From NCBI RefSeq assembly GCF_900110185.1, contig NZ_FOCT01000005.1:73076-137075 (forward strand): a stretch of DNA of 64,000 nt. The letters run 5' to 3'. The notes below the pieces were generated by a model that worked only from the letters and a program-made list of their open reading frames with translations, was not told the DNA's origin and searched no databases. Below are positions 27,385 to 38,110 of this stretch, in pieces (position 1 is the stretch's first letter; every line of letters starts with the position of its first letter). The position numbers and the translations under genes are program-made. Source of the stretch: Nitrosospira multiformis. GTDB taxonomy: Bacteria; Pseudomonadota; Gammaproteobacteria; Burkholderiales; Nitrosomonadaceae.

Positions 27385-28302
27385 TTACTCCCGATTCATC
27401 CTCGCTGAAAAGAGACTGGCCGAAACGATCATTGCTCCACCCGCCCATTCCCTCAGTGTCATGGCTTCATCAGTCAGGAAGTAAGCCGCCACCGCCGCCA
27501 CCACCAACTCGAACAGCATAATCACGATAGCCTGGTTGGCAGGGGTATGGGTAAGCCCGTATTGCACCATCAGACTCAGGGCAAATACCGTCAACCCCAC
27601 CAGCAGCAGGAGCAGAAACGTATAGGCGGAAATATCGACCGATGCAGGCAGACCAGGCAGGAACAGACTATAACCGAATGCCACCAGCGCAACTCCCACC
27701 CATACTGCAACCGATTTTAATTGAACATCATGATATTGGTCTTTTCTGCTCAGCACGTTCGCCAAAGCGAACATGAAACCAGCGGATATTCCCATCCAGT
27801 CGGCATAGGAGGAAGGCAGCAGGCTGCCTTCCGGTTGCCATAACATGATTATCGCACCCCCCAGGGAAAAAACGATAACCAGGTAGCCGTGCACGCTTAA
27901 CACCTCACTCAGCAGGAAGCGCGCAAACACGATGGTCCATAGCGGCGAGAGGTAAAATAACAGCATGACCCGCATGATTTCGCCATGGAGCACACCGAGA
28001 ACGTAAGCGAGATTGGCCCAGCCTGCAGACAATCCTATTCCGACGAGCAGGCAGGTTTCCCTGTCAAGTAGGCGTACGGTGCGCAATTTGTGACGAAATA
28101 CGGCCAGGCCGAGCAGCAGGGCCACAAGATAGGTAATAACGGTTGCAGTCGGCCCGCTTACCCCGGTCTGCTCCAATAATCGATAGGGATACCACAGCAA
28201 ACCCCAGATCGTAGCGCCTACAAGCAGGGCAGCGATCGGGAAAGCATTTTGTCCCCCACCTTGTCCACCTTGGGTAGATTGTTTATTTTGCTTTGTGAGC
28301 AA
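27385..28302 (-). CDS. DMT/EamA family permease
   Basis: 305 residues with about ten hydrophobic helices and two EamA repeats (WGLLWYPYRLLEQ; TIVFARFLLSE at the end of the first repeat, QYGLTHTPANQAIVIMLFELV in the second). An inner-membrane metabolite exporter or importer of unknown substrate. TTG start at 28302 with GAGGG seven bases upstream. Divergent from dapC with 74 bases between, so the two share a control region. Confidence 0.9.
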   Translation of the reverse strand: MLTKQNKQSTQGGQGGGQNAFPIAALLVGATIWGLLWYPYRLLEQTGVSGPTATVITYLVALLLGLAVFRHKLRTVRLLDRETCLLVGIGLSAGWANLAYVLGVLHGEIMRVMLLFYLSPLWTIVFARFLLSEVLSVHGYLVIVFSLGGAIIMLWQPEGSLLPSSYADWMGISAGFMFALANVLSRKDQYHDVQLKSVAVWVGVALVAFGYSLFLPGLPASVDISAYTFLLLLLVGLTVFALSLMVQYGLTHTPANQAIVIMLFELVVAAVAAYFLTDEAMTLREWAGGAMIVSASLFSARMNRE

Positions 28303-28376
28303 GAGAGTGCCCTCTTATAATCCTGCTTCGATCAATAACTCAACGGGGAATAGAGCTTTCTTCCCATCGCCTTAAA

Positions 28377-29570
28377 TTGAATCCCAATCTGAACCGCCTG
28401 CAACCATACCCTTTTGAGAAGCTCACCAAGCTATTTGAAGGCATCGAGCCTGCATCGGCTTTTACACCTATCAGTCTCCACATTGGGGAGCCCAAGCATT
28501 CGACTCCGGATTTCATTCGCCAGGCCTTGATGGAAAATCTGGTGAAGATGGCGCACTATCCGGCAACCCTCGGCGCGCGATCCCTGCGTGTCAGCGTTGG
28601 CAAATGGCTGATGCAGCGCTACGGCCTGCCGGCAATCGATCCCGATACCGAAATCCTGCCGGTCAACGGGAGCCGCGAAGCCTTGTTTTCTTTTGCGCAG
28701 GCAGTGATCGATTCTTCCAAGTCTGATGCAATTGTAATTTGTCCGAACCCGTTTTATCAGATATACGAAGGCGCTGCATTGCTTGCCGGCGCAACGCCTT
28801 GTTTCCTCAATACCCTGCCCGAGAATGATTTTTCGCTCGACTATGCTCAATTACCGGATGAAGTATGGGCGCGCACCCAACTTGTGTATGTCTGTTCGCC
28901 CGGCAATCCCACTGGCCGCGTAATGTCGATGGACGAATGGCGCCATCTGTTCGAGCTTTCGGACCGTTATGGATTTGTCATTGCATCGGACGAATGTTAC
29001 TCTGAAATCTATTTTGATGAAGCTTCTCCTCCATTGGGCGCGCTCCAGGCCGCCCACCGTCTGGGCCGGGAACGCTTTCCCCGGCTGGTGGTATTCAGCA
29101 GCCTTTCCAAAAGATCGAACGTTCCCGGCATGCGTTCCGGATTCGTTGCCGGAGATGCGGCGATCCTGAAAAAATTCCTGCTCTACCGCACCTACCACGG
29201 CAGCGCGATGAACCCGGCGGTACAGGCGGCCAGCGAGGAGGCTTGGAATGATGAGGTTCATGTTGTCGAAAATCGCCGCCTCTACCGCGAGAAATTCAAG
29301 GCAGTCGTCAAATTACTACAGGGCACGCTACCGGTTTCGCTGCCGGACGCGGCTTTCTACCTGTGGCTGAAAATACCGGTGAATGACGTCGAGTTCGCCC
29401 GGCAGCTCTATCGCGATTATAATGTCACGGTTTTGCCTGGCAGCTACCTTGCACGGCATGCGCATGGGATTAACCCCGGCGAAAATTTTGTCCGGATTGC
29501 CCTGGTGGCATCCGTCATGGAATGCGCCGCCGCTACCGAGCGGATAAAGAAGCTGGTATCCAGCCTGTAG
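28377..29570 (+). CDS. dapC: Succinyldiaminopimelate aminotransferase
   Basis: 397-residue class I/II PLP aminotransferase (SLHIGEPKHSTP, VNGSREALFS, CSPGNPTGRVM, SDECYSEIYFDE, and the Schiff-base lysine in SSLSKRSNVPGMRSGF). N-terminal NPNLNRLQPYPFEKL and position directly before dapD and dapE identify it as the DapC type that makes N-succinyl-LL-diaminopimelate for lysine and peptidoglycan. The start is TTG at 28377. Confidence 0.93.
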   Translation: MNPNLNRLQPYPFEKLTKLFEGIEPASAFTPISLHIGEPKHSTPDFIRQALMENLVKMAHYPATLGARSLRVSVGKWLMQRYGLPAIDPDTEILPVNGSREALFSFAQAVIDSSKSDAIVICPNPFYQIYEGAALLAGATPCFLNTLPENDFSLDYAQLPDEVWARTQLVYVCSPGNPTGRVMSMDEWRHLFELSDRYGFVIASDECYSEIYFDEASPPLGALQAAHRLGRERFPRLVVFSSLSKRSNVPGMRSGFVAGDAAILKKFLLYRTYHGSAMNPAVQAASEEAWNDEVHVVENRRLYREKFKAVVKLLQGTLPVSLPDAAFYLWLKIPVNDVEFARQLYRDYNVTVLPGSYLARHAHGINPGENFVRIALVASVMECAAATERIKKLVSSL

Positions 29571-29620
29571 CGGGTAGCCTGTAAAGCAGCGATATATCAA
29601 CAAGAAATCGAAGGAAGACC

Positions 29621-30442
29621 ATGGATCAGCTCCAAAGTACGATTGAAGAAGCGTTTGAACGCCGCGCCGAGATCACGCCGCGTAACGTCGAAGCGAAGCT
29701 CAAGGAATCCATTACCCAGGTACTGGAGATGCTCGACAGCGGCAAACTGCGGGTGGCGGAAAAAACAGACGGTGAATGGAAAACCCATCAATGGATAAAA
29801 AAAGCCGTGCTGTTGTCGTTCCGCATCGAGGACAATAGCTTCATCAAGGGTGGATTTTCCAATTATTTCGACAAAGTACCTTCCAAGTTTGCAGATTACA
29901 GTTCCCGCGATTTTCGTAATGGCGGTTTCCGCGTCGTGCCTCCCGCAACCGTACGCAAAGGCGCTTTCATTGCCAGCAATGTCGTGCTGATGCCCTCCTA
30001 CGTGAATATCGGTGCATACGTAGATGAAGGCACCATGGTCGACACCTGGGCTACGGTGGGTTCCTGCGCGCAGATCGGGAAAAATGTGCATCTATCCGGG
30101 GGTGTCGGAATCGGCGGAGTGCTCGAGCCCGTGCAGGCCAATCCTACCATCATCGAGGACAACTGCTTCATCGGCGCGCGCTCGGAAGTCGTGGAAGGCG
30201 TGATTGTCGGCGAAAATTCTGTGATTTCCATGGGCGTATACATCGGCCAGAGTACCAGGATTTATAATCGCGAAACAGGTGAAATCAGCTATGGTCGTAT
30301 CCCATCCGGTTCCGTCGTCGTTTCCGGCAGCCTGCCTTCCGCAGACGGCAAATACAGCCTCTATTGTGCAGTCATCGTAAAACAGGTGGATGCCAAGACC
30401 CGTGCGAAAACCGGTATCAATGAGCTGTTAAGGGGAATTTAA
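29621..30442 (+). CDS. dapD: Tetrahydrodipicolinate N-succinyltransferase
   Basis: 273 residues, the standard DapD length. An N-terminal helical domain ([17 protein letters not shown]) precedes a left-handed parallel beta-helix with hexapeptide repeats ([51 protein letters not shown]). It transfers succinyl from succinyl-CoA in the lysine/DAP pathway. It lies 50 bases after dapC and 45 before dapE, forming one operon. Confidence 0.98.
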   Translation: MDQLQSTIEEAFERRAEITPRNVEAKLKESITQVLEMLDSGKLRVAEKTDGEWKTHQWIKKAVLLSFRIEDNSFIKGGFSNYFDKVPSKFADYSSRDFRNGGFRVVPPATVRKGAFIASNVVLMPSYVNIGAYVDEGTMVDTWATVGSCAQIGKNVHLSGGVGIGGVLEPVQANPTIIEDNCFIGARSEVVEGVIVGENSVISMGVYIGQSTRIYNRETGEISYGRIPSGSVVVSGSLPSADGKYSLYCAVIVKQVDAKTRAKTGINELLRGI

Positions 30443-31624
<1,182 letters not shown>

Positions 31625-31649
31625 GAATAAAAATGGAAATCACCCCTTT

Positions 31650-31904
31650 CTACGGGCAGGACTGACCCGGACGTACACACACATCATCGCACTGCCCGCT
31701 CTCGCAACTCCCGCAGCATCTCCAGCCGGTGGGGCAGCACTGTTGCGGGGGCGGGCACACCACCTGGCAAAGCAGTCTACATTGCTGCGGTATGATCCTG
31801 GCTGATGCAACGTCCGCAAAAACTGTATGAGCAGCACGATAAGTATTGCTTGCCATGTACATGGACGCCTCTGCGTTAAATCCTGGCATATTCGCAGTGT
31901 TCAT
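31650..31904 (-). CDS. Small cysteine-rich peptide with MPGF-type leader-like N-terminus
   Basis: 84 residues from ATG 31904, which follows a perfect AAGGAGG at six bases, so the start is well supported (the frame is open further upstream). The first 40 residues contain MPGFNAEASMY and no Cys and no hydrophobic signal. Residues 42-83 hold eleven Cys (42, 46, 50, 56, 57, 63, 64, 67, 72, 76, 83) with Pro and Gln, ending SCP. I do not recognise a characterised family; I recall similar MPGF-AE-S-Y beginnings in small hypothetical proteins but cannot verify this. It could be a metal-binding peptide, a disulfide-knotted secreted peptide or a modified-peptide precursor. It sits alone, convergent to dapE and divergent from prmB. 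Confidence 0.72.
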   Translation of the reverse strand: MNTANMPGFNAEASMYMASNTYRAAHTVFADVASARIIPQQCRLLCQVVCPPPQQCCPTGWRCCGSCESGQCDDVCVRPGQSCP

Positions 31905-32079
31905 TTCTTGCCTCCTTCCGTTGCTAATGGTTAACTCTATAGTACGGCTGACATTTCCGCTTTCGGATATTTTCGAGCGATTAAAAGATAGATGTTGAAC
32001 CAGGATTAATCCGTTCGATGGCGCACGGATAGACGACATACAGATCATCAAGATTACTTTTTCTCACGGACAAGAATGA

Positions 32080-32979
32080 ATGTTCATTGAAGCCAAAAAC
32101 CAGTTCCAGACTATCCGCGACGTACTGCGTTTTGCCATAAGCCGCTTTAACGATGCAGGGCTTCATTTTGGCCATGGCTCTGCCTCGGCGTATGACGAAG
32201 CAGCTTATCTCATTCTCCACACGCTGCATCTTCCACTTGACCAGTTGGAACCGTTTCTGGACGCCCGCCTCCTTCCGGGAGAGCTGGAGTTGGTCCTGAA
32301 AATAATCGAGCGCCGTGCAATAGAAAAGATTCCGGCTGCTTATCTGACTAAAGAAGCGTGGTTGGGGGATTTCCATTTTTATGTGGATGAACGCGTGATC
32401 GTACCGCGCTCCTTCATTGCGGAATTGCTGCGGGAACAACTTGCGCCCTGGATAGAAGAACCGGCAGAAGTTTATTCCGCATTGGATCTTTGCACCGGCT
32501 CTGGATGCCTGGCAATACTGCTGGCGCATGCGTTTCCCAATGCAGCCATCGATGCGACAGATATTTCAGCGGATGCCTTGCAAGTTGCTGGAAAAAATGT
32601 GGAGGAGTATGGCCTGGAGGATCGGATCGATCTTATCCAGTCGGATTTATTCGCGGCATTGGCAGACCGCCGCTACGATCTTATTGTCAGCAATCCGCCC
32701 TATGTCAATGGGGAAGCAATGGCAGCATTGCCGGAGGAATATCGCCATGAGCCGCAGAGTGCGCTTGCCAGCGGCGAGGATGGACTGAAGGCGACAAAGG
32801 TAATACTACGGGACGCGGCAAATTATTTGACCGATGATGGATTGCTCATTGTCGAAATCGGCCATAACAGGGAAGCCCTGGAGCGTGCTTTTCCCGATAC
32901 ACCTTTTACCTGGCTGGACACCAGTGCAGGCGATGAGTTTGTTTTCCTGCTGAAACGGGACCAGCTTCCCAGCCATTAA
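32080..32979 (+). CDS. prmB: Ribosomal protein L3 N5-glutamine methyltransferase
   Basis: 299 residues. An N-terminal helical segment (QTIRDVLRFAISRFNDAGL, YDEAAYLILHTLHLP) precedes a SAM-dependent methyltransferase with ALDLCTGSGCLAI and the glutamine-methylating NPPY motif (SNPPYVNGE). The helical start and VPRSFIAELL separate PrmB from PrmC/HemK. It methylates uL3 during 50S assembly. Its last bases overlap rluB convergently by four. Confidence 0.93.
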   Translation: MFIEAKNQFQTIRDVLRFAISRFNDAGLHFGHGSASAYDEAAYLILHTLHLPLDQLEPFLDARLLPGELELVLKIIERRAIEKIPAAYLTKEAWLGDFHFYVDERVIVPRSFIAELLREQLAPWIEEPAEVYSALDLCTGSGCLAILLAHAFPNAAIDATDISADALQVAGKNVEEYGLEDRIDLIQSDLFAALADRRYDLIVSNPPYVNGEAMAALPEEYRHEPQSALASGEDGLKATKVILRDAANYLTDDGLLIVEIGHNREALERAFPDTPFTWLDTSAGDEFVFLLKRDQLPSH

Positions 32980-33908
32980 GCTTTGTAACCGACCAGTTCC
33001 AGCAGGCGTCCTATCTCTGCCTCGTTCAATTCCATCGACTTTCCCCGTTTCAAACGTGAGGGGAGGTTGATAGGGCCAAAACGAACCCGCATCAGGCGGC
33101 TCACCGTCATTCCCACCGCTTCAAACATCCGCCGTACTTCGCGATTCCTGCCTTCCTTCAATATCACGCGATACCAGTGGTTGGAGCCCTCACCCCCTTC
33201 ATCCGACAGGTAATCGAACTTGGCCGCGCCGTCCTCCAACTCAACACCCGAGGTCAGCAACGTTGCCTGCTCCGGTGTGAGTCTTCCGATGATCCGCACT
33301 GCGTACTCGCGCTCGACTTCGAAGCGGGGATGCATCAGTCGATTGGCCAATTCCCCATCCGTGGTGAAAACCAGCAACCCGCTGGTGTTGTAATCCAGCC
33401 TGCCAATAGCGATCCATTTGGACGACTTCAACTGCGGCAGTTTGTCGAAGACCGATGTGCGGCCTTGGGGATCATCGTGGCTGACGATTTCCCCCTCCGG
33501 CTTGTGATAGAGCATGACGCGGGGTAGACGGCGGGCGGATCTGAAATGGATGACGCGCTTCCCTACCCTCACGACATCTCGAGCGTCGATACGGTCCCCC
33601 ACCTGGGCGATCTTTCCGTTGATCGTTACCTGTCCGCTGGCGATCAACTCCTCCATTTCGCGTCTCGAACCCAATCCCGCCTGAGCCAGCACCTTGTGCA
33701 ATTTCTGTGTAACGAGTTGAGTGGAGGTGGAACCCACGCCAGATTGAGTTGTTGCCGCTGGTTTTATCGATCCCTTCGACCGGCTTCGTACAGGCGATTG
33801 GAGTGATTGGGGTGAGCCTGCCGGAGTTGGCGAGGCGGGGGACTTTGTGATCTTCATAGAGCGGCGTTGTCTGGCTGCATTGGGTGACTGCGATGACCTG
33901 GTTTTCAT
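32976..33908 (-). CDS. rluB: 23S rRNA pseudouridine synthase (RluB type)
   Basis: 310 residues. A Ser/Pro/Lys-rich, disordered extension of about 65 residues leads into an S4 domain (KLHKVLAQAGLGSRREMEEL) and a RsuA/RluB-class catalytic domain with GRLDYNTSGLLVFT, whose Asp is catalytic, then GRNREVRRMFEAVG. It makes a pseudouridine in 23S rRNA helix 93. RluE/F-type relatives cannot be fully excluded. Convergent with prmB. Confidence 0.9.
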   Translation of the reverse strand: MKTRSSQSPNAARQRRSMKITKSPASPTPAGSPQSLQSPVRSRSKGSIKPAATTQSGVGSTSTQLVTQKLHKVLAQAGLGSRREMEELIASGQVTINGKIAQVGDRIDARDVVRVGKRVIHFRSARRLPRVMLYHKPEGEIVSHDDPQGRTSVFDKLPQLKSSKWIAIGRLDYNTSGLLVFTTDGELANRLMHPRFEVEREYAVRIIGRLTPEQATLLTSGVELEDGAAKFDYLSDEGGEGSNHWYRVILKEGRNREVRRMFEAVGMTVSRLMRVRFGPINLPSRLKRGKSMELNEAEIGRLLELVGYKA

Positions 33909-34017
33909 CGCAGCTCCAATTTCAAGCCTTCTGCCGATTTCCAGTTTCCCATGCTAGCGAGTGCTCGGATGGGATGAGAAAAACTGTGCACTGTTTGTAG
34001 TGAACCCTTCGTCTTCC

Positions 34018-34056
34018 CGTTCGCCCTGAGCTTGTCGAAGGTCGAACAGACTCAGG
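34018..34056. repeat. Dispersed GAGC(T/C)TGTCGAAGG repeat, intergenic copy
   Basis: The sequence contains CCTGAGCTTGTCGAAGG flanked by TTCGCC and TCGAACAG, followed by a diverged partner around 34060-34095. This is the common bacterial element whose antisense reading gives LRQAQ. A second copy lies inside dnaX. It occupies most of the 250-base gap between rluB and recR. Confidence 0.6.
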
Positions 34057-34158
34057 ATATATCCTCCGACAGGCTTAGAGCGGGTTTGTCGAAGAGTGAA
34101 CCGATAAAAAGACAGCATAAGAGATAAGGGACAGAGTGAATATTTCGCGAAATAAACG

Positions 34159-34758
34159 CTACTTGACTTCCCTGCGCTCGAGAACTGCCTGCGCGAGAGT
34201 ACCGCTATCCACGTGCTCCAATTCCCCACCCACTGGCAATCCCCGCGCAATACGCGTGATTTTCAAGTCCTCGTTCTGCAGCATCTCCCCGATATAATGC
34301 GCCGTGGCTTCACCTTCCACAGTAAAATTGGTAGCAAGAATGACTTCCTTCACCATATTATCCCGGGCGCGCTTTAGCAGGCGATCAAGGTTGATTTCCC
34401 GAGGGCCGATGCCATCCAGGGGTGAGAGCCGCCCCATCAACACGAAATACATGCCTTTGTAGCAATGTGCCTGCTCCATCATCAGCAAATCGGCAGGCAT
34501 TTCCACCACGCACAGCAAGGCAGGATCTCGCCGTTGAGAACTGCATAACTCGCATACGACCTCTTCGGTAAAGTTATTGCATTTTTCGCAATGCCTGACA
34601 TGCTGCAGGGCGTAGTCGAGTGAATCTGCGAGGCGGCGAGCCCCCTCCTGATCGCGCTGCAACAAATGATACGCCATACGCTGTGCTGACCGAGGACCGA
34701 CACCGGGCAAGCAGCGTAACGCATTGATCAGTTCGTCGAGACTTCGCGGGGCGTTCAC
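34159..34758 (-). CDS. recR: Recombination mediator protein RecR
   Basis: 199 residues, normal length. Helix-hairpin-helix [18 protein letters not shown], zinc finger [16 protein letters not shown], Toprim domain ([13 protein letters not shown]) and a C-terminal Walker-B-like region [16 protein letters not shown]. With RecF/RecO it loads RecA on gapped DNA. GTG start at 34758. It follows dnaX and ybaB in the classic dnaX-ybaB-recR order. Confidence 0.97.
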   Translation of the reverse strand: MNAPRSLDELINALRCLPGVGPRSAQRMAYHLLQRDQEGARRLADSLDYALQHVRHCEKCNNFTEEVVCELCSSQRRDPALLCVVEMPADLLMMEQAHCYKGMYFVLMGRLSPLDGIGPREINLDRLLKRARDNMVKEVILATNFTVEGEATAHYIGEMLQNEDLKITRIARGLPVGGELEHVDSGTLAQAVLERREVK

Positions 34759-34820
34759 TCAAACGTAAAATTACTCAACAGAATCAGGAGTTGCGGAATC
34801 GCGCCAATCTGGAATTCACG

Positions 34821-35147
34821 TTAGAACGGCAGTTTCATTCCCGGAGGCAAGCCCAAACCGGAGGTAAATCCCGCCATTTTTTCCTGAGTCGTTGATTCCA
34901 CCCGCCGCACCGCGTCATTCACTGCTGCCGCGATCAAATCTTCCAGCATCTCCTTGTCGTCTCCCATGAGACTGCTGTCAATGCTGACGCGCCTGACATC
35001 ATAACGACATGTCATCACGACTTTCACCATACCTGCGCCGGATTGACCCTCAACTTCTATCGAAGCCAATTTCTCCTGCATGGCTTTCATGTTCTCCTGC
35101 ATCTGCTGAGCCTGTTTCATCAGGTTGCCCAAGCCACCTTTCATCAT
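34821..35147 (-). CDS. ybaB: YbaB/EbfC nucleoid-associated protein
   Basis: About 108 residues from ATG 35147, which has GGAGG five bases upstream; the frame extends to a GTG overlapping dnaX, but that start lacks an SD. Typical sequence: [27 protein letters not shown] and [16 protein letters not shown], ending [11 protein letters not shown] dimeric DNA-binding protein encoded directly after dnaX. Confidence 0.96.
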   Translation of the reverse strand: MMKGGLGNLMKQAQQMQENMKAMQEKLASIEVEGQSGAGMVKVVMTCRYDVRRVSIDSSLMGDDKEMLEDLIAAAVNDAVRRVESTTQEKMAGFTSGLGLPPGMKLPF

Positions 35148-35158
35148 TTCTACCTCCA

Positions 35159-36925
35159 CTATTGAATAGGTTTGATCGAAGAAACGATCAGTTTTGCATC
35201 GAAATTTTCAACGAGTTCACGCACGAACGGATCGGACTCGATAGCCGCGATGGCCTGCGATTGCTTCTCCTGCTTTTCACGATTCTCCTGCTCAGCCGGA
35301 CTCATACCGTTAACGATTCCCACTGAAAACTTCAGTCGTACCGGCTTACCAAGATACTCCCTCACGGCAGCTTGCAGTCTGTCCTGATAGGTCTTGTCCA
35401 GCAAATGCTTATGGAGTTCCGGTATGCAAAATTCTATTTCATCCTCGGAAGAACTCTTCACCTCGCAATATTGAGCCAGCATTCTGGTCAATCCGCTTAC
35501 CTTCAATTGGCCGACTATCGTAATCCAGCTATGACTGAAAGACTGTGCGGAGCCCGACTTTACTGGTGTCGGATCGCACTCCAGCGAATCCAGCACTGGC
35601 CCTGCCGGCGGCCCTGAATCACCAGTGGAAGCATTCCTCGCCACCCTCTCTTCCCGGGAGTTTCCTTCCTTTCCTATCTCTGCCATCTCTGTTCGCCCCG
35701 AACCTTTTGTCTCCGTTCGGCCTGAATCCTGAGCCTGTCGAAGGGTCGAAGGATATTTGCCACTCCCTGGTTTTGTAGGCGAAGAACCTGACGTTCCCCC
35801 GTCCCTGCCTGCCTCCCCCCTTCCTGACAGGAAATCCTCCGGAATGAAAGCCAGCATACGCAGCAAAGTCATGGTGAAACCTGCATACTCATCCGGTGCC
35901 CGGCCGAGGTCCTCGCGCCCGTGTATGGCAATCTGATAGAACAGTTGAATATCTTCTGGCGCGAATGTTCTCGCCAGCTTGAAAAGCCGATCCCACTCAG
36001 GCTCATCGTCACCAATCGCTGCCGGAACGATTTGCGCCAGGGTCAGACGGTGCAGCAAGGTCGCCAGATCCTGCAAGGCGGTGTCAAACGAGAGGCTGCC
36101 GGTTTCCATCGCATCGGCGATCGCAAGCATTCGTGCGCCATCTCGTTGCGCCAGCGCCTCCAGTAGATCAAACAGGTACCCCTGATCGACCGCGCCAAGC
36201 ATATCGCGCACACCTGCTTCTTCGATCTTTCCCTCACCAAAAGCGATGGCCTGATCCAGAATGCTCAGGGCATCACGCATGCTGCCCTGCGCCGCGCGCG
36301 CCAATAATTGCAGGGAAGTCGCATCACAGTTTATATGCTCCTGCTCGAGCACATACCTGAGGTGCGAGACGATCAGCGGAAACGGAATCTGCTTGAGGTT
36401 GAATTGCAGGCAGCGAGACAAAACCGTTACCGGAATCTTCTGCGGATCAGTGGTCGCAAGTATGAATTTGACATGTTCCGGCGGCTCTTCCAGCGTTTTC
36501 AGCATGGCGTTGAAAGCTGATTTGGAAAGCATGTGTACTTCATCAATGATGTACACCTTGTAGCGCGCAACCGTGGGAGCATACAACGCGTTCTCCAGCA
36601 GTTCGCGCATTTTTTCCACCTGCGTATTGGAGGCGGCGTCCACTTCGATCAGGTCAACAAAACGCCCGCCGTCAATTTCGATACAAGCAGAACAGATTCC
36701 GCAAGGTTCCGGTGTAACCCCGGCCTGGCAGTTGAGCGCTTTTGCCAGAATGCGCGCTATGGTCGTCTTGCCGATACCGCGCGTGCCCGTAAACAGATAA
36801 GCATGATGTAAACGCTTCTGTTCGAGCGCATTGGTAAGTGCACGAACAACGTGATCCTGTCCGGTCAGTTCGGAAAAGCGTCGGGGACGCCATTTGCGGG
36901 CAAGGACTTGAGTCGGGGAGGACAC
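35159..36925 (-). CDS. dnaX: DNA polymerase III subunits gamma/tau
   Basis: 588 residues. AAA+ clamp-loader core: [20 protein letters not shown] (Walker A), zinc site Cys-(8)-[16 protein letters not shown] (Walker B), [12 protein letters not shown] sensor and [17 protein letters not shown]. The long tail after about 370 is Ser/Gly/Lys-rich linker, then the tau C-terminal domain (about 480-588) that contacts polymerase. The linker contains a segment encoded by a dispersed repeat (35717-35757). No obvious slippery heptamer for a short gamma form was found by eye. It lies downstream of the 4.5S RNA gene. Confidence 0.97.
   Translation of the reverse strand: MSSPTQVLARKWRPRRFSELTGQDHVVRALTNALEQKRLHHAYLFTGTRGIGKTTIARILAKALNCQAGVTPEPCGICSACIEIDGGRFVDLIEVDAASNTQVEKMRELLENALYAPTVARYKVYIIDEVHMLSKSAFNAMLKTLEEPPEHVKFILATTDPQKIPVTVLSRCLQFNLKQIPFPLIVSHLRYVLEQEHINCDATSLQLLARAAQGSMRDALSILDQAIAFGEGKIEEAGVRDMLGAVDQGYLFDLLEALAQRDGARMLAIADAMETGSLSFDTALQDLATLLHRLTLAQIVPAAIGDDEPEWDRLFKLARTFAPEDIQLFYQIAIHGREDLGRAPDEYAGFTMTLLRMLAFIPEDFLSGRGEAGRDGGTSGSSPTKPGSGKYPSTLRQAQDSGRTETKGSGRTEMAEIGKEGNSREERVARNASTGDSGPPAGPVLDSLECDPTPVKSGSAQSFSHSWITIVGQLKVSGLTRMLAQYCEVKSSSEDEIEFCIPELHKHLLDKTYQDRLQAAVREYLGKPVRLKFSVGIVNGMSPAEQENREKQEKQSQAIAAIESDPFVRELVENFDAKLIVSSIKPIQ
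35717..35757. repeat. Dispersed repeat copy embedded in dnaX
   Basis: Contains CCTGAGCCTGTCGAAGG, matching the 34018 copy at 16 of 17 core positions. Read on the coding strand it yields [14 protein letters not shown], the usual translation product of this element, in frame in the DnaX linker. Confidence 0.65.
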
Positions 36926-37058
36926 GCTATGTCGAGAATCGAATCGGCGAAACAGTTATTTCAGATTTTCAGCGGAGGCCGTAACTGATGGCATGAATCA
37001 TTGAAGCGTGCAGTCGGGAAGATGGCGCTCGTCCGATCCACCCAACCTGCAGAAAAAA

Positions 37059-37158
37059 GGGTGGCGAGCCCGACCCCCGGCACTTGCAAAAAATAGCTGT
37101 GGCTGCTTCCTTCCGGACCTGACCAGGTTCACTACCATGCAATGCGGGGAGGCCCGCC
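37059..37158 (-). ncRNA. ffs: 4.5S RNA (bacterial small SRP RNA)
   Basis: On the minus strand the conserved apical domain reads GTCAGGTCCGGAAGGAAGCA, the Ffh-binding hairpin with GGAA tetraloop. The ends GGCGGGCC...GGGCTCGCC pair into a long hairpin of about 100 nt. It is the RNA of the signal recognition particle and lies just upstream of dnaX, a common location. The ends are approximate. Confidence 0.93.
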
Positions 37159-37179
37159 GTAAAGCTAAAAGAAAAAATT

Positions 37180-37215
37180 AAAAAAGCACAATCTCCGCAA
37201 ACTGAGAAATTGTGC
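37180..37215 (-). terminator. Rho-independent terminator just upstream of 4.5S RNA
   Basis: Minus strand: GCACAATTTCTC, loop, GGAGATTGTGC, then TTTTTT. It forms an eleven-pair stem including wobble pairs. It points leftward and ends 22-28 bases before the 4.5S 5' end, so it terminates something transcribed from the right that I cannot assign. Confidence 0.7.
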
Positions 37216-37675
37216 GTATCCGTAATTACGATATTTTGCCCGGACTCGAAGCCTACGTCTACTATCGTTCTTTCCAAACGACCAGTATCAGCATCAATTG
37301 AGGCCGCGAGTCTGAAACAAGTGTTAACAGGCCTTGGATGAAGCGCGCAGGAATCGTTCCCCTACCAAGCATTCAGTGCCGGAGAAGAAACAGCCTTTCG
37401 GGACACGCTCAAAACAATCCCGCCTGATCTCTGCTATGGCAAGAAGACCGGCCATGCTCCAGGTGAAGGATCGCTTCGGGGTGTTGTTGTCAGATAAAAT
37501 GCGCTGGCATCGGTGCGAACTTCGAACAGGTTAATCGCGAAATGGCATAGGTGTATCGAAATACGCAAGGATCAAAGTCTCCATCTTCTGCAGTCTGCAG
37601 CAATGATAGTGAGACGCGGATTATGGTCTGATCCCCCTGCGCCATCCTGCGAATTTTGCAAGAGAAAGAGCTGAT
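37216..37675. other. Gap without recognised gene (possible sRNA source)
   Basis: About 460 bases. Short frames exist but none has a convincing RBS or known motif. A T-arm-like string (GGCTTCGAGTCC on the minus strand near 37243) is not part of a full tRNA fold. The terminator at 37180-37215 suggests that an untranslated minus-strand transcript may end here. Confidence 0.4.
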
Positions 37676-37700
37676 AAGAAAAACCCGCCGAAGCGGGTTT
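37676..37700 (-). terminator. Rho-independent terminator of the BrnA-like gene
   Basis: AAACCCGC-TTCG-GCGGGTTT with a UUCG-type tetraloop, followed on the minus strand by TTTCTT. It lies 12 bases beyond the BrnA-like stop codon at 37712. Confidence 0.85.
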
Positions 37701-37711
37701 AGGACTTAGAG

Positions 37712-38110
37712 TCAAGCTACTTTTCTTTGTTTTGCCGCTAATTGGCGCAGATTTTTTGCCGCTTCTTTCCCCATTGACTTCATCTTTGAGGCGGCCTCTG
37801 TTAATGCTTCTTTCCTCATTAACTTCATCTTTGAAGCGGCCTCTCTCAATATTTGTTTCTTCTCCGAATCTGCAAATCGCTTCAAAATCTGACGCATCAG
37901 AGGCTGGTAGCCAATTCCATACATCGAGGCGATAAGCTTAAAATCCTCAATCAAAGATTTCTCAAGTCGTATCGAGACAGGTTGCAAAAGATGCTTGTCT
38001 GTCAATGCCTGTACATCATCTGAAGCGATTGCGGCAAACTCCTCTGTTGCACCCGGCTCTCTTGAATTCCGTTCCTCTTTCCTGCTCTGGATTGTCTCTC
38101 GCTCACTCAT
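37712..38110 (-). CDS. BrnA-like ribbon-helix-helix antitoxin with repeated tail
   Basis: 132 residues. The middle (LLQPVSIRLEKSLIEDFKLIASMYGIGYQPLMRQILKRFAD, cited in part) matches the CopG/BrnA ribbon-helix-helix fold: a beta strand with Gln/Ser/Arg, then two helices. BrnA normally neutralises the RNase BrnT encoded just upstream; no BrnT is visible here. The C-terminal 45 residues contain two copies of EAASKMK-M-KEA and a third partial one, a tandem duplication giving a basic amphipathic tail. AGGAGAGG precedes the ATG. Probably a DNA-binding autoregulator, orphaned from its toxin. Confidence 0.72.
   Translation of the reverse strand: MSERETIQSRKEERNSREPGATEEFAAIASDDVQALTDKHLLQPVSIRLEKSLIEDFKLIASMYGIGYQPLMRQILKRFADSEKKQILREAASKMKLMRKEALTEAASKMKSMGKEAAKNLRQLAAKQRKVA

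Noticed and set aside
31650..32051. Longer 133-residue version of the Cys-rich peptide
   Set aside because: The perfect AAGGAGG and ATG at 31904 give a much better start; the upstream part is unconserved-looking.
37235..37300. Possible tRNA on the minus strand (T-arm-like GGCTTCGAGTCC)
   Set aside because: No acceptor, D or anticodon stems could be folded around it.
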